Shown: in pieces, positions 26,048-35,300 of the stretch
Layout: every line of letters begins with the position of its first letter
How positions within the stretch are numbered: position 1 is the first letter of the stretch
Program-made: the position numbers and the translations under genes
Assembly: GCA_020638695.1 (NCBI GenBank)
Contig: JACKIB010000016.1
Span: forward strand, 51,218-115,217
Origin: Planctomycetota bacterium
GTDB lineage: Bacteria; Planctomycetota; UBA1135; UBA2386
DNA: 64,000 bases
Direction: 5' to 3'
The notes under the pieces: generated by a model
The model's input: only the letters and a program-made list of their open reading frames with translations
Database searches by the model: none
What the model was told of the DNA's origin: nothing

Positions 26048-27523
26048 TCAGACGACCCCCATTCGGCGTGAGAGATCCGTGGCCAGCATCGCCTGCGGAT
26101 CCAGCCGCGCCTTGAGCCGGCGGAACTCGGCCACCGCGGCCGCGCCGTGGATGCGCGGGAACGAGCTGGCCTGCAGCACCGCGTCCTTGGCGTAGTAGAA
26201 GCGGCCCCCGGCATCCAACACCACGTCGGCCATCCGCTGGCACAAGGCCCACAGAGCGTCGCGCTTGGCGGGGTTCTTGCTCACCGCGAAGTCCATCGCC
26301 AACGAGTAGCCGTCGACCGCGTGGGTCATCAGGAACGGGTCGGGCCGATGGCGCTTGAGCACCCCGAGGTACGGCACCGTTCCGGCGCGGTGGCAGGTCT
26401 CGATCAGCGTGCGGTACACGCGCTCGGCCGCCGCCTGCGGCACGAACGGCTGAAACTGGATCAGGCCGCCCGGGCTGGTCATCTTCTTCCAGTTGGGCAC
26501 GTAGTCGAGCAGGAAGTGGAACGCACCGTGGCTCTGTAGGTACGGCGGGCGCTTCGCCTCGCGCACGCCGGCGTGGAACTTCGCGGCGTTGACCAGGCGC
26601 CACATCCCGCCCTGCAGGAACAGCCACATGCCAGGCCAGATCCACCCCTTCGGCACCACGTAGAACAACCGCGGTGGCACGTCCTGCCGCTCCGCGGCGA
26701 GCATTCGCTCCCCTTCGGGATCCTCGCCGGCCGCGAGCTGGTCGGCGCGGTGGATCGCGCCACGGCCCAGCGCACTGTCCCGGGCGTGCAGGTCGAGCCA
26801 TCCGACCAAGTAGTCGGCCTCGCCACGGTGGGTCTCCAGGTAGTCCAGGTTGGCGACCAGGTCGCGCGTCGCCACCGCGGTCACCTTCAGCCGACCGGAG
26901 TACACCCGCTTCAGCTTCACCCGCATCTCGGTGAACACCCCGAGCATGCCGAAGCTGCCGATCGCCGCGTGGAACACCTCGGGATTGCGCTCCCGGCTAC
27001 ACGACAGCGTCTCGCCCGACGGGGTCGCCAACGTGAACTCGAGGATGCTGTCCCCGAAGGTGCCGACCGCGAAGTTGTTCTTGCCGTGGATGTTCATCGC
27101 CGCGGCACCGCCACACGACACTTCCATGGTTCCGGGCACCACGGTCGGCCAGTAGCCGTGGCCGATCGAGTGCCGCCAGAGGTCGCGGATCGTCACGCCG
27201 GGCTCGACCACCGCTTCGCCGCGCTCTTCGTCGAAGGACAGGATTCGGTTCATCCGCCCGAAGTCGAGCAGGTGGCCACCGGTGTTGAGCGACGCGTCGC
27301 CGTAGCTGCACCCGGATCCACGCAGTCCGAGGGACCCGCCTGCCGCGCCGACCTCGCGCAGCGCAGCCGCGACTTCCTCGGCGGAGGTCGGCCGCAACAC
27401 GGAACTCTCGCCACCGCTGGTCATGCCCCAGCCGCGAACCCGCTCGCGGCTCCACGGCAGTCGCGGCCCGGCACCGCGCTCTACCTCGGGGCTACCAGGC
27501 GCCCGCGCGTCGTGCACATTCAC
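26048..27523 (-). CDS. DprE1-like FAD-dependent oxidase (decaprenylphosphoryl-ribose 2'-oxidase family)
   Basis: 491 aa. The FAD-linked oxidase domain has RGSGCSYGDASLNTGG, VVEPGVTIRDLW, PTVVPGTMEVSCGGAAAMNIHGKN and GSFGMLGVFTEM. The C-terminal half matches mycobacterial DprE1: SPGGLIQFQPFVP, GYSLAMDFAV, GGRFYYAKDAV and the end LDPQAMLATDLSRRMGVV. DprE1 oxidises the ribose of decaprenylphosphoryl-ribose to a 2'-keto sugar on the way to arabinose donors. The lysine of YAKD (here 446, K418 in M. tuberculosis) is kept, while the position of the benzothiazinone target Cys387 is Ala (~409). It is 12 bases downstream of a DprE2-like SDR. A polyprenyl-phosphate sugar epimerase role is inferred; a DHCR24-like activity is the alternative. 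Confidence 0.75.
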   Translation of the reverse strand: MNVHDARAPGSPEVERGAGPRLPWSRERVRGWGMTSGGESSVLRPTSAEEVAAALREVGAAGGSLGLRGSGCSYGDASLNTGGHLLDFGRMNRILSFDEERGEAVVEPGVTIRDLWRHSIGHGYWPTVVPGTMEVSCGGAAAMNIHGKNNFAVGTFGDSILEFTLATPSGETLSCSRERNPEVFHAAIGSFGMLGVFTEMRVKLKRVYSGRLKVTAVATRDLVANLDYLETHRGEADYLVGWLDLHARDSALGRGAIHRADQLAAGEDPEGERMLAAERQDVPPRLFYVVPKGWIWPGMWLFLQGGMWRLVNAAKFHAGVREAKRPPYLQSHGAFHFLLDYVPNWKKMTSPGGLIQFQPFVPQAAAERVYRTLIETCHRAGTVPYLGVLKRHRPDPFLMTHAVDGYSLAMDFAVSKNPAKRDALWALCQRMADVVLDAGGRFYYAKDAVLQASSFPRIHGAAAVAEFRRLKARLDPQAMLATDLSRRMGVV

Positions 27524-27535
27524 AGGTCGTCTCGT

Positions 27536-28282
27536 TCAGAAGTTGAGCTTGCGGAACACGAACGACGGGATCGAGCGGATCACCCCCATCATCGGCCGCC
27601 ACCGCCAGGGAATGTAGGTCACGGCCTTGCGCTTGCGCCCGGCGGCGATCGTCAGCTCGGCGGCGCGATCGGCGGAGATGACCCAGAACATGCCCTGCAC
27701 ACCCTCGGTCATCGGCGTCTGCACGAAACCCGGGCGCACGGTGGTCACCGTCACACCCTTGCGCCAAAGCCGGTTGCGCACCGCCTCGAGGTGAGTGTCC
27801 ATGCCCGCCTTGGACGCGTTGTAGGCCGGGCGGCCGATCCGCCCGCGGTCCTGCGCGACGCTGCTGATGCCGACGATCGTGCCCGCGCCGCGCGGTCCGA
27901 AACGGCGCGCCGCGGCGTTCACCCAGGCGACGCTGCCGAGCGTGTTGATGTCGAAGTGGCGCTTGTCCTTGGCGGTGTCGAACTCATCGCCCTCGACCGG
28001 CTCGAGGATCCCCGCGGCGTAGTAGAGGGCATCCACCTGCCCGAGTTCGGACTCGACCCGCCCCCACAACCCGTCGACCGCCGACCAATCGGTCACGTCA
28101 TGCGCCACGCCCAGGGCCCGGGTGGCCCCGCACTGCTGGTTGATCTCTTTGGCGATGCGCTCGACTTCGGGACCGCGCCGGGCGAGCAACGCGACCTTGC
28201 CACCCTCCGCGGCGAGGCGGCGGGCGAGGCTCTCGCCGATGCCGGAAGAGGCACCGACGACAATGGAGACGGGTGGGGTCAT
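27536..28282 (-). CDS. Short-chain dehydrogenase, DprE2-like
   Basis: 248 aa, classical SDR. The cofactor motif is GASSGIGESLARRLA, then YYAAGILEP near the usual NNAG position, catalytic Ser in VGISSVAQDRGRIG, and YNASK with the YxxxK pair. The C-terminal KAVTYIPWRWRPMMGVIRSIPS and FVFRKLNF resembles DprE2 and related SDRs with a membrane-associated tail. Paired with the DprE1-like oxidase 12 bases downstream, it would reduce the 2'-keto intermediate to complete epimerisation of a lipid-linked pentose. On its own the sequence would only support SDR; the finer call rests on the pairing. Confidence 0.75.
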   Translation of the reverse strand: MTPPVSIVVGASSGIGESLARRLAAEGGKVALLARRGPEVERIAKEINQQCGATRALGVAHDVTDWSAVDGLWGRVESELGQVDALYYAAGILEPVEGDEFDTAKDKRHFDINTLGSVAWVNAAARRFGPRGAGTIVGISSVAQDRGRIGRPAYNASKAGMDTHLEAVRNRLWRKGVTVTTVRPGFVQTPMTEGVQGMFWVISADRAAELTIAAGRKRKAVTYIPWRWRPMMGVIRSIPSFVFRKLNF

Positions 28283-28325
28283 GCCCCTGCCTTATCCGCC
28301 GGCGCTGGGCCGCGGAAGCGCCGCG

Positions 28326-28465
28326 CCCGGGCTTTTTGACACCGGCGATCGTCAGAACCCACGCCCCGACCGGTCGGCTGCCCGCCTCCGGGCCGAACCC
28401 GCCCTTCTCCTTGCCAGCAACGGCGTTGCACGATGTCGCCGGGCCGCTCATCAATCGTCCGGGCC
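28326..28465. repeat. Repeat B, degenerate copy with internal deletion
   Basis: It starts CCCGGGCTTTTTGAC and ends CTCATCAATCGTCCGGGC, with recognisable inner blocks CGTCAGAACC, CCGCCTCCGGGC and CTTCTCCTTGCCAGCAAC from repeat B. About 35 bases after the left end are missing. It lies between the DprE2-like gene and the Cys-rich gene. Confidence 0.6.
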
Positions 28466-28515
28466 AGAGAATCCCCCACTGCCTTCCCTCCCCACCTGCC
28501 GATAGACTCGTCGTG

Positions 28516-28896
28516 ATGCGCGAATGCGTGCGCAGCTCGGTGTGGCTCGGGGCGCTGTTGGTGCTCGGGCTCCTGTTCGGCTCGGCGCGGCTCCACCGCT
28601 CCGCAGCAGACGAACCGAGCCGTTGCTGCTGCGCCGCGAGCGACGCGCGGCCGTGCTGTTGTTCGGACCCGACGGCGCCTCCGGAACCAGGAGATCCGTG
28701 TCCGTGCTCGCAGCGGCAGGACGACCTGCCGTGGATCCAGTTCGAGGTCGAACCACACACGTGGGCGTGCGCCTGCGTCGCAGCGGAGATCTTCGCACCG
28801 CAGCGCCACCGCGCGAGACCGTGGATCGCGCCGGTTCCCCCGCGCGCTCGGTCGGGACCTCCGCTGTTCGTCCGCTACTGCACCTGGCTGAGCTAA
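28516..28896 (+). CDS. Cys-rich small exported protein at the head of the metal-efflux genes
   Basis: 126 aa. A hydrophobic N-terminal segment (SSVWLGALLVLGLLFGSARL) looks like a signal peptide or anchor. It is followed by a cysteine-rich stretch (SRCCCAASDARPCCCSDP, then PGDPCPCSQR) with nine Cys in about 30 residues, and by CACVAAE further on. The spacing is unlike a ferredoxin and suggests soft-metal binding. It is 154 bases upstream of a CusCBA-type operon, so a periplasmic metal-binding role comparable to CusF in function is a reasonable guess; there is no sequence similarity to CusF that I can see. A GTG three bases upstream (28513) is an alternative start. Confidence 0.6.
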   Translation: MRECVRSSVWLGALLVLGLLFGSARLHRSAADEPSRCCCAASDARPCCCSDPTAPPEPGDPCPCSQRQDDLPWIQFEVEPHTWACACVAAEIFAPQRHRARPWIAPVPPRARSGPPLFVRYCTWLS

Positions 28897-29050
28897 CCGG
28901 CTGACGCGAGCGTCGCCCGGGCTGTCGCGGACCGAACTGGCGCGATCGAGGTCGCTGCCTTGCTTCGTCCAACGGTCCCGGGCCGAGGCTGCGCCACGGG
29001 ATCCCCGCGGCGCGGCGCATCCGTCTCCGTTGCACACACCCAGCCAAGCC

Positions 29051-30436
29051 ATGAGTTCCCGTTCCCGACGCGGCTCCGTGCCCGTCCCCATTCGCCCGTA
29101 CGTGCTCGCGATGGGGCTGTGGCTCACCGCCTGCCAAAGCGTCGACCCACGGATGGTCGAAGCGCGCACCGCTTCGCTGTACCCGCACCGCGCCGGCGCC
29201 AGCGCTGCGGCGGACGCGACCGAATCCCCTTCGCTCGACGAGGTGCGCCGCACCGCCTCGCTCGCGTCGTACCTGAACTTCGGGCTGCGCCACAGTGGCA
29301 CGTTGCGCAACGCTTACGAGACTTGGCGTGCCGCGGTGGAGCGCACCGCGCAGACCACCAGCCTGCCGGACCCGGTAGCGTCGTTCTCGCAGTTCGTCGA
29401 GGACTTGCAGACCCGCACCGGACCGCAACGGCGACGTTACGGGTTGACGCAGAACGTGCCGTGGCCGGGCAAGCTGCGGCAGCGCGGCCGGATCAGTGAA
29501 GCGCGCGCCGAGGAACTGTGGCAGCAAGTCGAAGCGCGCCGCTTGGCGGTGCAGCGCGACATCGCGGTGACGTTCCACGAGTACGGCTACCTGGGTCAGT
29601 CCCTGCGCATCAAGCAGCGCGTCCTCGAGCTGCTGCGCCAGCTGGAACCCGTGGTGCAGAGCCGCATCCGCGCTGGCGCAGGCCAACAGGACCTGTTGCG
29701 GCTGCAGGTCGAGATCGGCCGGGTGGAGAACGACCTCGCTTCCCTGGTCGAGATCCGCCCGGCACTGAGCGCTCGCCTCGCGGCGGCGATGGGCTACCCG
29801 AGCGACGACCTGCTCCCGCTCCCCGAGACGACCGAGCCCACGCTGCGGAAGGTCGACCGGGCGCGTCTCGTCGAGCTGGCCGCCGACCGCAACCCCAAGG
29901 TGCGCGAGTTTGCCGCCGCGGTGGTCCGACACCGGCACGCGCTCGAGCTGAGCCAGACCGAGCGCTGGCCGGATCTCAGCGTCGGCGTCGACTACCTGGA
30001 GACCGGATCCGCGGTCAACCCGGCGACGCCGGGCAGCGGTCGCGATCCGTGGGCGTGGCGGGTCGGGTTCAGCGTGCCGATCTGGGTGCACCGCTACGAC
30101 GCCGCGGAACGCCAGGCCGAGCACGAACTCACGGCCGCGAGCGCCGCCCTGCACCAGCTGCGCGGTGACCTGCGCGCCGACGTCGAACACGCCGGTTTTG
30201 CGTTGAACGACGCGCTCCGCCAAGTGGCGCTCTACCGCGACACCCTGTTGCCGCGCGCCCGCGAGCTGCTCGACGTGACTCGCGCGGCATATCGTGCCGG
30301 CCGCGCCGCTCTGCTCGATCTGTTGGACAGCGAACGCAGCCTGTTGGACTTCGAGGTCGGCTACTGGCGAGCGACGCGCGACTACCTGCAGAGCGAAGCG
30401 CGCGTCGCCGCGCTGGTCGGAGGTGGATTCCGATGA
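29051..30436 (+). CDS. cusC: TolC/CusC-type outer-membrane efflux protein, lipoprotein
   Basis: 461 aa. The N-terminus has a basic leader and a lipobox in MGLWLTACQSVD (LTAC), so the protein is probably lipid-anchored. Two outer-membrane-efflux repeats are visible as long helical stretches (SYLNFGLRHSGTLRNAYETWRAAVER, QQVEARRLAVQRDIAVTFHEYGYLG; RQAEHELTAASAALHQLRGDLRADVEHAGFALNDA) with strand segments such as RRYGLTQNVPWPGKL and WAWRVGFSVPIWVHR between. It would form the outer-membrane channel of the tripartite pump. Its stop overlaps the start of the adaptor gene (ATGA at 30433), showing translational coupling. Confidence 0.88.
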   Translation: MSSRSRRGSVPVPIRPYVLAMGLWLTACQSVDPRMVEARTASLYPHRAGASAAADATESPSLDEVRRTASLASYLNFGLRHSGTLRNAYETWRAAVERTAQTTSLPDPVASFSQFVEDLQTRTGPQRRRYGLTQNVPWPGKLRQRGRISEARAEELWQQVEARRLAVQRDIAVTFHEYGYLGQSLRIKQRVLELLRQLEPVVQSRIRAGAGQQDLLRLQVEIGRVENDLASLVEIRPALSARLAAAMGYPSDDLLPLPETTEPTLRKVDRARLVELAADRNPKVREFAAAVVRHRHALELSQTERWPDLSVGVDYLETGSAVNPATPGSGRDPWAWRVGFSVPIWVHRYDAAERQAEHELTAASAALHQLRGDLRADVEHAGFALNDALRQVALYRDTLLPRARELLDVTRAAYRAGRAALLDLLDSERSLLDFEVGYWRATRDYLQSEARVAALVGGGFR

Positions 30437-32391
30437 ACTGGAACAAGATCACCCGTCCGGTGGCCGCTGCCGGGTTGTGCGCTCTCGTCGGGTTCTTCGT
30501 GGGACGCTGCACGACCCCGGCGACCACGACCGCGGGGGTCGCGCCCCCCGGCAAGTCCGACGCCGCGACGCGGTGGACCTGCCCGATGCATCCCGAAGTC
30601 GACTTGCCGGCGTTCGGACCGTGTCCCAAGTGCGGGATGGACTTGGTGCCACGCGCAGCTGGCGGAGCGCTCGGACCGCGCCGGATCGCGATGACCGAGG
30701 AAGCGCGGAAGCTGGCGGAGATCGCCACCGTACCGGTCACCCGGCAGTTCCTGACTCTGGCGGTGCGGATGAGCGGCAAGATTGAGTTCGACGAGACGGC
30801 GATCCGCACCATCGCCGCGCGGGTCGAAGGGCGGATCGACCGGATGTTCGTCGACTACACCGGCGTTCCGGTGCGCCAGGGCGACCACCTGGTGTCGCTG
30901 TTCAGCCCGGCCCTGTTGACCGCCCAACAGGAACTGCTCGAAGCGAAGAAGCGTCGTGCCGCAACCGCCGGGGAAGCGAGCCAGTTCCTGCGGGACAGCA
31001 ACGAGAAGGCCTACCGGGCGGCGCGGGACAAGCTGCTGCTGTGGGGTCTGAGCGCGGCGCAAGTCGACGCGGTCGAGCAGCGCGGCACCGCGGAGGATCA
31101 CATGGAGATCCGTTCGCCGGCCGGCGGCGTGGTGATCCACAAGCTCCTGGACCAGGGCGACTACGTGCGCGAGGGCAGCAAGATCTACCGCATCGCCGAC
31201 CTCGAGCGGCTGTGGTTGCGGCTCGACGCCTACGAGCAGGACCTGCCGTGGCTGCGGTTCGGCCAGCGGGTCACGGTGCAGGCCGAAGCGGTCCCCGGCG
31301 AGGTGTTCGAGGGCAGGATCGCGTTCCTCGATCCGGTGCTGCAAGACCGCACCCGCACAGTGAAGGTGCGGGTCAACATCGCGAATCCGGACCGGCGTCT
31401 GAAGCCCGGGATGTTCGTGCGAGCGGTGGTGCGCGCGCAGATGGGCGGCAACGGTGAGGTGCTCGAGAGCCGGTTGGCCGGCAAGTGGATCAGTCCGATG
31501 CACCCGGAAGTGGTCAAGGACGGTCCCGGCAAGTGCGACGTGTGCGGCATGGACCTCGTGCCCGCCGAGTCGCTGGGCTACGTGCCGCCAGCGACTGCGC
31601 AGAAGCCGCTGGTGGTGCCCGCGTCGGCCGTGCTGGTGACTGGCACGCGAGCGGTCGTCTACGTCGCGGTGCCCGATCAGGCCCGGCCCACCTACGAGGG
31701 ACGCGAAGTGATCCTCGGGCCGCGAGCCGGGGACTACTACCTGGTTCGCGCCGGGCTGCGCGAGCACGAACGCGTGGTGACGAACGGCGCGTTCCGCATC
31801 GACAGCTCGATGCAGATCCAGGCGAAGCCGAGCATGATGTCGATGCCCGGCGAGTCGATGCTGTTCGTCGGTCCCGACACCGCCGTGCTCCGCGTCTCGC
31901 TCGGGCCGCTCGGCACCGCCTATTTCGCGTTACAACAGGCGCTGGCGCGTGACGACCTGGGCGGCAGCCAGGCGGCGGCAAGGCAGGCGACCACGGCACT
32001 GTCCGCCGCCGATCCGGCCGGGATCCCCGCCGCCGCGGCACGGCGCTTCGGCGCAGAGGTCGAACCCCTGCGGGTCGCGCTCCGCGACCTCGTCGCGGCC
32101 TCGGACCTCGCAGGCGCACGGCTCGCGTTCGCCACCGTTTCGCGCCACGTGCTCGAACTCGAACGCACCTTCCGTCACCCCGGGGAGCAGCTGCACTTCG
32201 AGGTGTTCTGCCCGATGGCGTTCGACGACCGCGGCGCCGCCTGGCTGCAGCAGGACAAGACCGTGGCCAATCCGTACTTCGGCGCGCGCATGCTGCGCTG
32301 CGGTGAGATCCGCACCGAGTTCGTCGGGGTGTCCACCACGATCCGCCAGGCGACCGAGACGCCGGGGCAGAAGGCGAAGGGCAACAAGTGA
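30433..32391 (+). CDS. cusB: CusB-type periplasmic adaptor with two metal-binding C-x-x-C-G-M domains
   Basis: 652 aa. The signal or anchor segment AAAGLCALVGFFVGRCT is followed by a heavy-metal-binding module TCPMHPEVDLPAFGPCPKCG-MDLVP. The adaptor core follows: barrel-sandwich VEGRIDRMFVDYTGVPVRQG and SPAGGVVIHKLLDQGDYV, a helical hairpin (AQQELLEAKKRR, QFLRDSNEKAYRAARDKLL) and DRTRTVKVRVNIANPDRRLKPGMFV. A second metal-binding module, ISPMHPEVVKDGPGKCDVCG-MDLVPAES, is inserted near residue 355 between the beta-barrel and the membrane-proximal domain. The C-terminal ~150 residues are a DUF3347-type domain (VFCPMAFDDRGAAWLQQ, NPYFGARMLRCGE). It probably accepts Cu(I)/Ag(I) and hands it to the RND pump. 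Confidence 0.9.
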   Translation: MNWNKITRPVAAAGLCALVGFFVGRCTTPATTTAGVAPPGKSDAATRWTCPMHPEVDLPAFGPCPKCGMDLVPRAAGGALGPRRIAMTEEARKLAEIATVPVTRQFLTLAVRMSGKIEFDETAIRTIAARVEGRIDRMFVDYTGVPVRQGDHLVSLFSPALLTAQQELLEAKKRRAATAGEASQFLRDSNEKAYRAARDKLLLWGLSAAQVDAVEQRGTAEDHMEIRSPAGGVVIHKLLDQGDYVREGSKIYRIADLERLWLRLDAYEQDLPWLRFGQRVTVQAEAVPGEVFEGRIAFLDPVLQDRTRTVKVRVNIANPDRRLKPGMFVRAVVRAQMGGNGEVLESRLAGKWISPMHPEVVKDGPGKCDVCGMDLVPAESLGYVPPATAQKPLVVPASAVLVTGTRAVVYVAVPDQARPTYEGREVILGPRAGDYYLVRAGLREHERVVTNGAFRIDSSMQIQAKPSMMSMPGESMLFVGPDTAVLRVSLGPLGTAYFALQQALARDDLGGSQAAARQATTALSAADPAGIPAAAARRFGAEVEPLRVALRDLVAASDLAGARLAFATVSRHVLELERTFRHPGEQLHFEVFCPMAFDDRGAAWLQQDKTVANPYFGARMLRCGEIRTEFVGVSTTIRQATETPGQKAKGNK

Positions 32392-35300
32392 GCGACGCCA
32401 ATCCCGAGCCCCGCGACGCGCGGCACCGCTCCGCGGTCGATCGGCTGATGCGCTTCTGCCTGGAGAACAAGCTGGTCGTCGTGCTGCTGATCGCCTTCGC
32501 CACCACTTGGGGAGTGCTGGTCGCCCCGTTCGACTGGAAGCTGCCCGGTCTGCCGCGCGATCCGGTGCCGGTAGATGCGATCCCGGACACTGGCGACAAC
32601 CAACAGATCGTGTTCACCGAGTGGCCCGGTCGCTCGCCCCAGGACGTCGAGGATCAAGTCACCTACCCGCTGACCGCGGCGCTGCTCGGGGTTCCGGGCG
32701 TGAAGTCGATCCGCAGCAGCTCGATGTTCGGCTTCTCCTCGGTCTTCGTGGTGTTCCGCGACGACGTCGAGTTCTACTGGTCCCGCACGCGATTGCTGGA
32801 GAAGCTCGCCAGCCTGCCGGCGGGCACGCTGCCGGACGGCGTGCGGCCCGCGCTCGGCCCCGACGCGACCGCGCTGGGCCAGGTGTTCTGGTACACCCTC
32901 GAGGGTCGTGACGGCACCGGCAGGCCGACCGGCGGGTGGGACCTCCACGAGTTGCGCACCGTCCAGGACTGGCAAGTGCGCAATGCGCTGCTCGCGGTCG
33001 ACGGAGTGGCCGAAGTCGCGTCGGTCGGCGGCCACGTGCAGGAGTACCAGATCGACGTCGACCCCGACGCGTTGCGCGCCTACGGCATCTCACTCGACCA
33101 GGTATTCACCGCGGTGCGGAGTTCCAACGTCGATGTCGGAGCTCGAACGATCGAGATCAACCGCGTCGAGTACGTGATCCGGGGCTTGGGCTTCCTGAAG
33201 TCGTTGGGCGACATCGCCAGCACGGTGGTCGGCGTGCACGACAACGTGCCGATCACCGTCCGCCAGGTCGCGACCGTCGGGTTGGGGCCGGCGCTGCGAC
33301 GCGGCGCCTTGGACAAGGGTGGCGCCGAGGCGGTCGGCGGGGTGGTGGTCGTGCGCTACGGCGCCAATCCGCTGGCGGTGATCGAGCGGGTGAAGAGCAA
33401 GCTGGCCGAGATCGCGCCCGGTCTGCCGCGCAAGCAGCTGGCCGACGGGACGCAGTCGCAGATCCGGGTCGTGCCGTTCTACGATCGCTCCACGCTGATC
33501 CACGAGACGCTCGGCACGCTCAGCGACGCGCTGCGCGACGAAGTCCTGGTGACGATCCTGGTGGTGCTCTGGATGGTCGCGCACTTCGGGAGCGCGCTGC
33601 TGGTGTCGGGCTTGCTGCCGCTCACCGTGCTGATCTGCTTCATCGCGATGAAGCTGTGCGGCGTCGACGCCAACGTCGTGGCGCTGTCGGGCATCGCCAT
33701 CGCGATCGGCACGATCGTCGACATGGGCGTGGTGTTGACCGAGAACATCCTCACCCACATCCGCGGCACCGACACGGCCGAACGGCGCCTCGAAGCGGTG
33801 TTCCGCGGTGCCTCCGAGGTCGGGGGCGCGGTACTGACCGCGGTGCTGACCACCGTCGTCAGCTTCCTGCCGGTGTTCGCGATGGAGGGGGCGGAAGGCA
33901 AACTGTTCAAGCCGCTCGCCTACACCAAGACCTTCGCCCTGCTCGCCTCGATCGCGGTGTCGCTGGCAGTGATCCCTCCGCTCGCCCACCTGCTCCTGCG
34001 CGCCCGGCCCGGCGATGGCGCAAGACGCGACAGTGCGCGGCGCCTACCGATCGGTCGGGCCGCGACCTATCTGCTCGCGGCCCTGGTCGTGGTGATTCTC
34101 GCGCACACCTGGGAACCGCTCGGGCCGGTGCGCCAGCTCGGCAACCTCGCATTCACCGCGATGTCGGTGGGCGGCGCGCTGCTGCTGTTCCACCTGTTCC
34201 ACCGCGCCTACGTGCCCCTGCTGCGACTCTGCTTGACACACCGGAAGACCTTCCTGTGCCTGCCGATCGCTTTGGTGGCGTGTGGCTCGGCCGTGTGGTT
34301 CGGTTTCGACCGCCTGCTGGGGTTCGTGCCGCCATCCGTGGCTGCCGTGACCGGCGGTCGCGTCACCGCGGACGCGGTGCGCACGAGCTCCGCGTGGCGC
34401 GCGCTTTCACGCCAGTTCCCCGGCCTCGGCAAGGAGTTCATGCCGCGCCTCGACGAAGGCTCGTTCCTGCTGATGCCGATCGTGATGTACCACGCGTCGA
34501 TCACCGAGGCACTCGAGATGCTGCAGAAGCAGGACACACTGCTCGGGGCGATTCCGGAGGTCGAATGCGTGGTCGGCAAGATCGGCCGGGTCGACAGCGC
34601 TCTCGATCCCGCGCCGATCGGCATGGTCGAGACGATCATCCGCTACAAGCCGGAGTACGCGTCCGACCCCCAGGGACACCCGATTCGATTCCGCTACGAC
34701 TCGGTTCACGAAACCCACAGCCGCGACGACGCCGGGCAACTGATCCCCGACCCCGACGGGCGCCCGTTCCGCCAGTGGCGGCCCAACATCCGCAACCCGA
34801 AGGACATCTGGGCGGAGATCCAGCGGACCGCGGAGCTGCCGGGCATGACCAACGCGTCGATGCTGCAACCGATCGAGACCCGTCGCATCATGCTGCAGAC
34901 CGGCATGCGGTCGGCGTTCGGACTCAAGGTCGCTGGCCCCGACCTCGAGACCATCGACCGCATGGGGCTCGAGTTCGAGCGCGTGCTCAAGCAGGTGCCG
35001 TCGGTTCGTTCCGAGACGGTGTTCGCCGACCGAGTGGTCGGCAAGCCGTACCTCGAGATCGACATCGACCGCGCGGCGATCGCCCGCTTCGGCTTGTCGG
35101 TGCGGCAAGTGCAGGACGTCATCGAGGTCGCGATCGGCGGCAAGGTGCTCACCCGCACCGTGGAGGGGCGCCAGCGCTTCCCGGTTCGGGTGCGCTACCA
35201 GCGCGAACAGCGCGACCAGATCGAGCAGCTCGGCCGCGTGCTGGTCGCCGGCTCGAACGGCACGCAGATCCCGCTCGGTCAGGTGGCGAAGATCCGCTAC

